DNA from: JASHVB01 sp049522565
Lineage (GTDB): Bacteria > Pseudomonadota > Alphaproteobacteria > Acetobacterales > Acetobacteraceae
Length of the DNA: 28,950 nt
Reading direction: 5' to 3'
Assembly (NCBI GenBank): GCA_049522565.1
Contig: JBEKNT010000025.1
Location: forward strand, 1 to 28,950
Positions 22,133 to 28,950 of this stretch are shown one piece after another. Each line of letters starts with the position of its first letter. Position 1 is the stretch's first letter. The position numbers were made by a program, and so were the translations under genes. The notes beneath the pieces are model-generated. The model was not told the origin of the DNA. It saw nothing but the letters and a program-made list of their open reading frames with translations, and did no database searches.

Positions 22133-23937
22133 GCACCCAGGCCCCGACACCGCGTGTCACGTCACGCCTGTGGCGACTCACCCCGGCCATCGCGCTGGCG
22201 ACGGTGATCGCCCTGCTGACCGCCGGCGGATTGATGGCACGCTATGTCGATCGGGCGAACGCGCGGCAGGAAGTGGACGAAGTCAGCGTGCAGGCGCGCG
22301 TGCTGGCCTCGACCGTCACCGCGGCCGTGGCCTTCAATGACCGCCAGGCAGCGCAGGAATACGTCAACGCCATCCGCGCCAATCCGCAGATCGAGGCGGC
22401 CGCGATTTACGACGCCGGTGGCAAGCTGTTCGTCAGCTACAAGCAGAGTCCGGAGAGCGACCTGCCGGCGGACGTGCGACCCGATGCGCCGCATTTCGTC
22501 AACGACCGGCTGATCGTCGCCGTGCCGGTGAGCGAGGCCGGCGCATCGCTCGGCACGGTCTATCTGCGCAGCTTCACCGAACCGTTTGCTCTGCGGTTGC
22601 AGCGCTATGGCGTGATCGGCCTGCTGATGACGATGGCCTCCGTGGTGGTCGCCGTGCTCGGGGTCATGCAGTTGACCCAGCGCCGCGCCAACGAAGAACT
22701 GGCACGCCGCGCCGAGCAACTCACCGCCACCAATCAGGCGCTCGAGGCGCAAATCGAACAACGGGAAAAGGCCGAGGAGGCGCTGCGCCAGTCGCAGAAG
22801 ATGGAAGCGATCGGCCAGCTCACCGGCGGCGTCGCGCACGACTTCAACAATCTGCTGCAGGTGATCCTCGGCAATCTGGAACGGCTGGGCCACCGCCTGC
22901 CCGGTGGCCGTCCGGCGGCAGGTGGGGAGCTTCGCCTGATCGAGGCTGCGACGCGCGCGGCGGGGCGTGCGGCAACGCTGACCCAGCGTCTGCTGGCATT
23001 TTCGCGCCGCCAGCCGCTGGCGCCGAAGTCGCTGGATCTCAATCGGCTGGTGGCCGGCCTGCTGGAATTGCTCGGGCGCACCCTGGGCGAGACCATCCAC
23101 GTGGAAACCGTCCTGGCCGGCGGATTGTGGCGCGTGTTCGCCGACGAGAACCAGCTCGAGAATGCCCTGCTGAACCTGGCGGTGAATGCGCGCGACGCGA
23201 TGCCGGGGGGAGGGCGGTTGACCCTGGAAACGCAGAACGTGCGGCTGGACGAAGCCTATGCGCGCGCGCAGGAGGACGTGCCGCCCGGCGACTACGTGCT
23301 GGTGTCGGTAAGCGATACCGGTGTCGGCATGAGCAAGGAGGTGCTGGCCCGGGCGTTCGACCCGTTCTTCACCACCAAGGATATCGGCCAGGGCACCGGA
23401 CTGGGCCTGTCACAGGTGTACGGCTTCGTCCGACAGTCCGGCGGCCATGTGCGGATCGACAGCGCGCCGGGAGACGGTGCGAGCGTGCAACTTTACCTGC
23501 CGCGATTCTTCGAGCTCGAGACGCTCGATGCGGTCGCCGTGGCGCCGCAGCCTGTGCCGCTCGGCCGCCGGCACGAGACGATCCTGGTCGTCGAAGACGA
23601 AGACGACGTGCGCAGCTTCACGCGCGACACGTTGCAGGAGCTGGGTTACCAGGTGCGCGAGGCGGCCAACGGTCCCGCGGCATTGCAGACGTTGGAGCGC
23701 CATCCGGACTTGCGGCTGCTGTTCACCGATATTGGTTTGCCCGGCGGGTTGAACGGGCGGCAGCTCGCGGATGAGGCGCGCCGGCGCTGGCCGGGTCTGA
23801 AGGTATTGCTCGCCACCGGCTACACGCGCGACGCCGTCGTGCGCCACGGCCGGCTTGAGCCGGGTATGGAGCTGATCGTCAAGCCGTTCACCGAAGCGGA
23901 CCTGGCAAGGAAGATCCGCGAGGTGTTGGATCGATAA
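22129..23937 (+). CDS. CHASE8-type hybrid sensor histidine kinase with receiver domain
   Basis: The 602-residue product begins at ATG 22129, sharing ATGA with the YfiR-like stop. Order: TM1 (18-38); periplasmic domain (40-155) with RQEVDEVSVQARVLASTVTA and AVAFNDRQAAQEYVNAIRANP, matching CHASE8; TM2 (160-182); a coiled-coil linker (184-225) in place of an obvious HAMP; HisKA with phospho-acceptor His237 (GGVAHDFNNLL); ATPase with N-box Asn353 (LAVNARDAM), DTGVG (396-400) and GTGLGL (422-427); and a C-terminal receiver (484-600) with acidic EDED, phospho-acceptor Asp534 and Lys585. No output domain follows, so phosphate probably passes on to a separate phosphotransfer protein or the receiver acts as a sink. 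No GGDEF is present. Confidence 0.9.
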   Translation: MSTQAPTPRVTSRLWRLTPAIALATVIALLTAGGLMARYVDRANARQEVDEVSVQARVLASTVTAAVAFNDRQAAQEYVNAIRANPQIEAAAIYDAGGKLFVSYKQSPESDLPADVRPDAPHFVNDRLIVAVPVSEAGASLGTVYLRSFTEPFALRLQRYGVIGLLMTMASVVVAVLGVMQLTQRRANEELARRAEQLTATNQALEAQIEQREKAEEALRQSQKMEAIGQLTGGVAHDFNNLLQVILGNLERLGHRLPGGRPAAGGELRLIEAATRAAGRAATLTQRLLAFSRRQPLAPKSLDLNRLVAGLLELLGRTLGETIHVETVLAGGLWRVFADENQLENALLNLAVNARDAMPGGGRLTLETQNVRLDEAYARAQEDVPPGDYVLVSVSDTGVGMSKEVLARAFDPFFTTKDIGQGTGLGLSQVYGFVRQSGGHVRIDSAPGDGASVQLYLPRFFELETLDAVAVAPQPVPLGRRHETILVVEDEDDVRSFTRDTLQELGYQVREAANGPAALQTLERHPDLRLLFTDIGLPGGLNGRQLADEARRRWPGLKVLLATGYTRDAVVRHGRLEPGMELIVKPFTEADLARKIREVLDR

Positions 23938-23987
23938 ACCTCGCCTGCGCTGCGCGCGGGAAAGGTTATACCAACCGTCCGACAGAT

Positions 23988-24203
23988 GACGTACGGCACG
24001 GTCCGACTCCAACTGTCATGGCCGGGCCTGACCCGGCCATCTATGCAGCCGCAGTGCCGCGATAGATGGCCGGCTCGAGCCCGGCCATGACGGTCGGGAC
24101 GTACGGCACGGTCCGACCCCAACTGTCATGGCCGGGCCTGACCCGGCCATCTATGCAGCCGCAGTGCCGCGATAGATGGCCGGCTCGAGCCCGGCCATGA
24201 CGG
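23988..24203. repeat. Two tandem copies of a 110-bp foldback repeat
   Basis: Copy 1 is 23988-24097 and copy 2 is 24098-24203 (cut slightly short); they differ by about one base (GACTCC against GACCCC). Each contains GTCATGGCCGGGCCTGACCC, GGCCATCTAT pairing with ATAGATGGCC, and a closing CCCGGCCATGACG, so each can fold as a long hairpin. They lie between the convergent kinase and dehydrogenase genes and may help end both transcripts. Same family as 2558-2672. Confidence 0.88.
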
Positions 24204-24256
24204 GTTGCGGCGGACCGTGCCAACCATGCGAAAGTCAGTGTTTCGGGCGCCCGGTA

Positions 24257-25237
24257 TTACGCGTTCCGCCGGTTCGGCAGCGCCTCCGGATTGACCACGA
24301 AACCCGGATCCAATGTGCCATCGAACGCCTCGACGATGTTCTTTGCGGCGCGCACCGACATCTTTTCATAGCACTCCGCTGGGGCCGCCGCGTTGTGCGG
24401 GCTCAGCACCACGTTCTGAAGATGCAGCAGTGGGTTGGCCGGATCTGGCGGCTCGCGCAACTGCACGTCCAGCCCGGCCGCCTCCAGCCGGCCGGACGAC
24501 AGCGCCTCCACCAGCGCCGTCTCGTCCACCAGCGGGCCGCGCGCCGCATTGATCAGCCAGGCGGTCGGCTTCATCAGCCCCAGCATCTCGCGGTTGATCA
24601 TGTGCCTGGTGACCTCGTCGAGCGGGCAGTGCAGCGTCACCACGTCCACCTCCGGCAGCGCCGCGGCGACATCCGTCACCGGCACGAACCCGTCGGCCGC
24701 GATGCGCGGCACCGGGAAGGCCGGGTCGCGCACCAGCACGCGCATGCCGAACGCCGCGCACAGCCGCGCCACGCGGGTGCCGATGCGGCCATAGCCGATC
24801 ACCAGGATGCTGCGTCCGGCCAGTTCGCCCATCGGCCGCCCCTCGCGCAACATCCAGTTGCCGGCACGCACCGACGCGTCCATCTCGATCGTGCGCCGCG
24901 CCACGCCGAGCAATAGCATCATCGTGTGCTCCGCCACCGCCAGGTCGTTGGCGCCGTTGGTCACGCCCACGACCACGCCGCGCCGGGTGCAGGCGGCGAT
25001 ATCCACCGTGTCGTAGCCGACGCCGAAGCGCGATACGATTTTCATCTCCGGCGCGCGCCCGAGCACTGCGTCATCCACTTGCTCCAACCCGACCAGCAGC
25101 GCCTGCGCGCCGGGCACGGCGTCTGCCAGCTCCGCGGCGGACGGTCGGGCGAGCTGGCGGATGGTGATGTCGGGGCGCGCCTGCAGGACCTGCATGCCAC
25201 TGGCGTGCAGCGGACGGCACAGGATGACGGTTGGCAT
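24257..25237 (-). CDS. D-2-hydroxyacid dehydrogenase (phosphoglycerate dehydrogenase-like)
   Basis: The 326-residue NAD(P)-dependent enzyme starts at ATG 25237 after GGGAGAA. It has the split substrate/NAD-domain layout: VSRFGVGYDTVDIAAC in the first part, Rossmann motif ILVIGYGRIGTRVARL, VLVRDPAF at the second strand, and catalytic Arg (INAARGPLVDE), Glu (REPPDP) and His (LSPHNAAA). The NANDLAVAEHTMMLLL-type helix is typical of the family. It is too short to be full SerA with its ACT domain. Arg rather than Asp after the second strand (VLVRDP) might favour NADP, which is a weak inference. The substrate is unknown. It is followed across the tandem repeat by the convergent CHASE8 kinase, and a second kinase lies 24 bases upstream on the same strand. 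Confidence 0.9.
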   Translation of the reverse strand: MPTVILCRPLHASGMQVLQARPDITIRQLARPSAAELADAVPGAQALLVGLEQVDDAVLGRAPEMKIVSRFGVGYDTVDIAACTRRGVVVGVTNGANDLAVAEHTMMLLLGVARRTIEMDASVRAGNWMLREGRPMGELAGRSILVIGYGRIGTRVARLCAAFGMRVLVRDPAFPVPRIAADGFVPVTDVAAALPEVDVVTLHCPLDEVTRHMINREMLGLMKPTAWLINAARGPLVDETALVEALSSGRLEAAGLDVQLREPPDPANPLLHLQNVVLSPHNAAAPAECYEKMSVRAAKNIVEAFDGTLDPGFVVNPEALPNRRNA

Positions 25238-25261
25238 GGTCGTGGTTCTCCCTTGGCTGTT

Positions 25262-27358
25262 TCAGGCACTGCGGGCGCGCGAGGCGGCGGCGATTTCCAC
25301 GCGTACGGCATCGACCAGACGCGCCAATTCGAGCGGCTTCAGCAAGACCGGCACGCCCAATGCGCGCGCATCTCCGGCCGAGGCAGCATAACCCGACACC
25401 AGGATAACCGGCATTGCCGGCCAGCGGCGGCGGATTTCGCGCGCCAGGCCGATGCCGTCCATGCCGTCGGGCATGATGATGTCACAAACCACCGCGGCGA
25501 AATCCCCGTCATCGAGCAAAGCAAGCGCCTCGGTCGCATCCGCCGCCGCGTCAACGCGACTGAAATGTTCGCGCAGGTTGGCCGCGGTCAGCTCGCGTAC
25601 CGCTGCGTTGTCGTCGACCAGCAGGATTCGGAGATCCGTCCAGGTCACCCGCGGTGCTGTCTGACTCGTTTGCGGCATCGCTTCAACCGACGCCGCAGTG
25701 GCCGGCAGGCTGATGCTGACACTGGTACCCGCCCCGGGCGTGCTGCTGATCTCCGCCGTTCCGCCGGCGTTGCGGGCGAAGCCGTAGACCTGCGCCAGGC
25801 CGAGACCGGTGCCGCGGCCAATCTCCTTGGTGGTGAAGAACGGTTCGAACACGCGCGACAGAATGTCGGCCGGGATCCCGACGCCGGTGTCGGCAACGGT
25901 CATGGCGACGCCGGCAACCCCGTCTGCCAGCGTCACGGGACGCGTCGCGATGCGCAGCACCCCGCCCCGCGGCATGGCGTCGCGCGCATTGGCCGCGAGG
26001 TTCAGCAAGGCGAGATCCAACTGCACCCGATCGAGCATGACCGGCGGCAATGGCTCGTGCAGGTCCAGCTCGGCCTCGACGTTCGGTCCGACCGTCTCCC
26101 GCATCATGCCGAACACGCCGCGAATGCAGGCATTGACGTCCTCGACCGTGCCCTGACCGAGACCGCTGCGGGAGAAGGTGAGCAATCCACGGGTCAGGCT
26201 GACGCCGCGGTCTACCGCGCCACGGATCGCGGCAATCGATCGATGGCCGGCAGCGCCCGGCAATCGGCGCTCCAATAGCTCCAGATTGCCGCTGACCACG
26301 GCGAGCAAATTGTTGAAGTCGTGTGCGACGCCGCCGGTCAGGCGGCCGAGGGCCTCCAGGCGCTGGGCAGTTTCCAGCATCGCGGACTCGCGCCGGCGCA
26401 GCCGCAGCTCGCGCAACAGCAGCGTCAGGAAGCTGGCGGCCAGTGCGATGCAGACTGCGCCGCCAACCGCGGCGAGCCAGGTCGCCCGGACCAGCGGCGC
26501 GTCGAACAGCGGCCGCGGGATGGCGATGTAGACCGTCCAGCCCGTGGTGGGCGACACATAGAACGCCGCGACGTTCGGAACGCCCTCGCGCAACTGCCCG
26601 TAGAAGATGCCGGAGGAGGCTTGGCTGCGCGCCGCCAGCGCCACGGGGCTTGCCATTTGCGCCAGCATCGACTCGTCGCCGTGGGTGCGCGCCACCAGGC
26701 GGCCGGCCTTATCGGCGACGGCCGCCGTCCATGCCGCGGGGACCTCCGCGGTGAGCATGCGCTCGCGGATTGCGTCGGGACGCAGGGCGGCGACGACGAC
26801 GAAGCGCACCTGCCCGTCGCGGAGCACCGGCGCCCGCACCGGCAGCGCCAGCGCCGTGCCGCGCGCAATGTTGCCGATCAGCGGCACGCCAAGCCGCACC
26901 ACCTGACGGAAACCCTCGATGTCGACCACCCGCTTGCGTGGCACGTCGGTGAAGGCGAGCACATTGCCGTCCGGGTCGGCCAGCATGGCTGTCAGCCACA
27001 AGGGTTGCGCCGCCTGTTCGCGCTGCAACATCTCGGCGAAGGCGGGCACATCCGCCGGCGTATCCAGCGACGGCAGCCGCGCGAGGGCGGCGACGAGATC
27101 GAGCTGGCTCTGCAACTCGGCATCGACCAGGGCCGAGATGCGGCGGGCCCGTGCCAGGGCATCACGCTCCTCCGCGGCCCGCTCGGATCGCAGCGACACG
27201 AACGTTGCGACGATGGCGAAGACGATCAGGGGAACCAGCGCCGCCACCAACAGCAACGCCACAGGGCGTGCGCCACGCGTATCCTTGGTCCTGGGCAAGC
27301 ATCCCCCGTCCGGCTGTCGATCTGCCCATTGTCGGCCGGGCGGGCCGGGTGCCGCCAT
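25262..27358 (-). CDS. Hybrid sensor histidine kinase with periplasmic Cache-like domain and receiver
   Basis: Taken from ATG 27358 (698 residues); a TTG at 27298, 4 bases after GGGGGA, would give 678 residues starting just before TM1 and is a good alternative. Order: TM1 (about 31-55); a large periplasmic region (56-290) resembling double Cache (TAMLADPDGNVLAFTDVP; GWTVYIAIPRPLF); TM2 (about 295-317); HisKA with His346 (GGVAHDFNNLLAVV); ATPase with LAANARDAM, DTGVGIP and GTGLGLAQVYGF; and a C-terminal receiver with VDDNAAVREL, Asp in VVCDIIMPDGMDG and Lys in LLKPLEL. Like the other kinase here it ends with a receiver and no output domain. It sits 24 bases before the hydroxyacid dehydrogenase gene and may be co-transcribed. 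The upstream gene, for DAHP synthase, is divergent. Confidence 0.87.
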   Translation of the reverse strand: MAAPGPPGRQWADRQPDGGCLPRTKDTRGARPVALLLVAALVPLIVFAIVATFVSLRSERAAEERDALARARRISALVDAELQSQLDLVAALARLPSLDTPADVPAFAEMLQREQAAQPLWLTAMLADPDGNVLAFTDVPRKRVVDIEGFRQVVRLGVPLIGNIARGTALALPVRAPVLRDGQVRFVVVAALRPDAIRERMLTAEVPAAWTAAVADKAGRLVARTHGDESMLAQMASPVALAARSQASSGIFYGQLREGVPNVAAFYVSPTTGWTVYIAIPRPLFDAPLVRATWLAAVGGAVCIALAASFLTLLLRELRLRRRESAMLETAQRLEALGRLTGGVAHDFNNLLAVVSGNLELLERRLPGAAGHRSIAAIRGAVDRGVSLTRGLLTFSRSGLGQGTVEDVNACIRGVFGMMRETVGPNVEAELDLHEPLPPVMLDRVQLDLALLNLAANARDAMPRGGVLRIATRPVTLADGVAGVAMTVADTGVGIPADILSRVFEPFFTTKEIGRGTGLGLAQVYGFARNAGGTAEISSTPGAGTSVSISLPATAASVEAMPQTSQTAPRVTWTDLRILLVDDNAAVRELTAANLREHFSRVDAAADATEALALLDDGDFAAVVCDIIMPDGMDGIGLAREIRRRWPAMPVILVSGYAASAGDARALGVPVLLKPLELARLVDAVRVEIAAASRARSA

Positions 27359-27431
27359 GCGGCGGTCGCCATTCCCCCCTTGTAGCCATTCCGGCGAAAT
27401 CGCGACATAACGGCGCCGGAGGAGCACTGCC

Positions 27432-28823
27432 ATGACCGCCACGACCCCCCGCGCCTGGACTCCTAACTCCTGGCGCGCCTGCCCGATCCGCCAGGTGCCG
27501 GCCTATCCCGACGAGGCGAAGCTCGCCGCGATGGAGGCCCGCATCGGTCGCTATCCGCCGTTGGTGTTCGCCGGCGAGGCGCGGCGGCTGAAGGCGCAGC
27601 TCGCGCTGGCCGCGGAAGGCAAGGCGCTGGTGCTGCAAGGCGGCGACTGCGCCGAAAGCTTCTCCGACTTCACCGCCAACGTGATCCGCGACATGTTCCG
27701 CGTGCTGCTGCAGATGTCCGTGGTGCTGACCTTCGGCGCCTCGCTGCCGGTGGTGAAGATCGGCCGCATGGCGGGGCAGTTTGCCAAGCCGCGCTCGTCG
27801 GATACCGAGACGCAGGGCGACGTCACGCTGCCGTCCTACCGCGGCGACATCGTCAACGGTCCGGATTTTTCCCCCGCGGCGCGCATCCCCGATCCGGCGC
27901 GCATGGAGTTCGGCTATTTCCAGTCGGCGAGCACACTGAATCTGCTGCGCGCGTTCGCCTCCGGCGGCTATGCCGATCTGCATGAGGTCCACCGTTGGAA
28001 CCTCGATTTCGTCGAACGCTCGCCGCTGGCCGAGCGGTATCGCGACCTGGCGCATCGGATCGACGAGACGCTGTCCTTCATGACGGCCTGCGGCATGACC
28101 AGCGCCACCACGCGCGACCTGCGCGAGACCGATTTCTACATCAGCCACGAGGCGCTGCTGCTGCCGTATGAACAAGCGCTGACGCGGGTGGATTCGACGA
28201 CCGGCGATTGGTACGGCTGCAGCGCGCATTTCCTGTGGATCGGCGACCGCACGCGGCAGCTCGAGGGTGGGCATGTCGAATTCATGCGCGGCATCAAGAA
28301 CCCGATCGGCATGAAGGTCGGCCCGACCCAGGAGGCGGACGACCTGCTGCGTATCCTGGACGTGCTGAACCCCGCCAACGAGCCCGGGCGGATCACGCTG
28401 ATCAGCCGCATGGGCGCCGACAAGGTGACGGCGAAACTGCCGCCGCTGGTGCGCGCCGTGCAGCGCAGCGGCCACAAGGTGGTGTGGCTGTGCGATCCGA
28501 TGCACGGCAACACGATCTCCACCGTGGCCAAGCTGAAGACCCGCAGTTTCGATTCGATCCTGTCGGAGGTGCGGTCGTTCTTCGATATCCACGCCGCCGC
28601 GGGCACCTGGGCTGGCGGCGTGCACGTGGAGATGACCGGGCAGGACGTCACCGAATGCACCGGCGGCGCCTTCCGCCTGACCGAAGCGGATCTCACCGAA
28701 CGCTACGAGACCTTCTGCGATCCGCGGCTGAACGCCGAACAATCGCTGGAACTGGCGTTCCTGGTGGCGGAGGAGCTGAAGCAGCGCCGGGCTCCCGGCC
28801 TGGTGCAGGTGGCAGCACAGTGA
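27432..28823 (+). CDS. aroG: Class II 3-deoxy-7-phosphoheptulonate (DAHP) synthase
   Basis: Catalyses the first shikimate-pathway step, phosphoenolpyruvate plus erythrose 4-phosphate to DAHP, feeding aromatic amino acids. ATG 27432 follows GGAGGAG at seven bases; 463 residues is normal for the plant/type II form, which is unrelated in sequence to E. coli AroFGH. Seen: PNSWRACPIRQVPAYPD at the start, LVLQGGDCAESF with the metal-ligand Cys, RMAGQFAKPRS, the long ETDFYISHEALLLPYEQALTR, GIKNPIGMKVGPT, ISRMGADKV, VVWLCDPMHGNT with the His ligand, and GGVHVEMTGQDVTEC with the Glu ligand. All class II landmarks are present. The symbol follows use in other bacteria with this type and is not certain. 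It is divergent from the Cache kinase. Confidence 0.95.
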   Translation: MTATTPRAWTPNSWRACPIRQVPAYPDEAKLAAMEARIGRYPPLVFAGEARRLKAQLALAAEGKALVLQGGDCAESFSDFTANVIRDMFRVLLQMSVVLTFGASLPVVKIGRMAGQFAKPRSSDTETQGDVTLPSYRGDIVNGPDFSPAARIPDPARMEFGYFQSASTLNLLRAFASGGYADLHEVHRWNLDFVERSPLAERYRDLAHRIDETLSFMTACGMTSATTRDLRETDFYISHEALLLPYEQALTRVDSTTGDWYGCSAHFLWIGDRTRQLEGGHVEFMRGIKNPIGMKVGPTQEADDLLRILDVLNPANEPGRITLISRMGADKVTAKLPPLVRAVQRSGHKVVWLCDPMHGNTISTVAKLKTRSFDSILSEVRSFFDIHAAAGTWAGGVHVEMTGQDVTECTGGAFRLTEADLTERYETFCDPRLNAEQSLELAFLVAEELKQRRAPGLVQVAAQ

Positions 28824-28860
28824 TGGCGAGCGCCACGGGAACGAGGTCGGGATGCAAAGG

Positions 28861-28950
28861 CCTCCCCCTCCCCTTGAGGGAGGGGGTTGGGGGGAGGGGT
28901 GCGTACAACCACGGCCGGTGGCTGTACGCACCCCTCCCCCCAATCCCCTC
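28861..28950. repeat. Palindromic intergenic repeat, second copy, cut by the window edge
   Basis: The first 44 bases equal 17203-17246 exactly. The inverted half begins TGTACGCACCCCTCCCCCC at about 28923 and runs off the window. Arms GTGCGTACA and TGTACGCAC flank a small loop (CCACGGCCGGTGG). It follows the DAHP synthase stop by 37 bases and may act in 3'-end formation. Confidence 0.8.

Noticed and set aside
23988..24203. CRISPR-like array
   Set aside because: Only two long (110-bp) self-complementary units with no spacers between them.
27162..28943. Long minus-strand open frame antisense to the DAHP synthase gene
   Set aside because: It is antisense to a complete class II DAHP synthase and runs through a repeat; there is no protein-family pattern.

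Overview
This is a GC-rich bacterial chromosome segment, most likely from an alphaproteobacterium of the Rhodospirillales/Acetobacteraceae type. The basis is the alphaproteobacterial acetolactate synthase (Gly-Glu-Ala in place of Gly-Asp-Gly in the ThDP motif), a class I ketol-acid reductoisomerase, a class II (plant-type) DAHP synthase, PEP-CTERM proteins, and abundant short palindromic intergenic repeats. The genus is an inference from gene content. No tRNA, rRNA or CRISPR array was seen.

Layout. Bases 1-210 hold the start of a thiamine-diphosphate-binding decarboxylase subunit. Bases 211-3011 are an accessory, gene-poor stretch: a decayed IS21-type transposase piece, a tiny secreted-peptide operon cut off beside it, a six-bladed propeller PEP-CTERM protein, and more than 1 kb of repeats. 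Bases 3012-5131 carry two small paralogous helical proteins and an internally duplicated pentapeptide-repeat protein. Bases 5577-6874 carry a CtBP-like 2-hydroxyacid dehydrogenase converging on a small unknown gene. Bases 7122-8909 carry a sigma-54 promoter with duplicated upstream sites driving a 14-repeat PEP-CTERM surface protein. Bases 8977-12352 hold a divergent pair: an O-GlcNAc-transferase-like GT41 enzyme and a radical SAM/SPASM enzyme, both with TPR-type N-termini. An extradiol-dioxygenase-like LigB protein follows on the minus strand.

The core metabolic block is miaA, ilvB, ilvN and ilvC (tRNA modification and branched-chain amino acid synthesis), followed by a macro-domain hydrolase. 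A three-gene signalling operon comes next: TonB-dependent receptor, YfiR-like periplasmic protein and CHASE8-type hybrid histidine kinase. After a 110-bp tandem palindromic repeat come a second 2-hydroxyacid dehydrogenase and a second hybrid kinase on the minus strand, and a divergent class II DAHP synthase of the shikimate pathway.

Most interesting points: the receptor-YfiR-CHASE8 kinase operon, which looks like the YfiBNR c-di-GMP switch with its output replaced by a phosphorelay; the divergent GT41/radical SAM pair, convergent with a Ser/Thr-rich PEP-CTERM repeat protein; and the sigma-54 control region of that repeat protein. Functions are predicted from sequence pattern alone.
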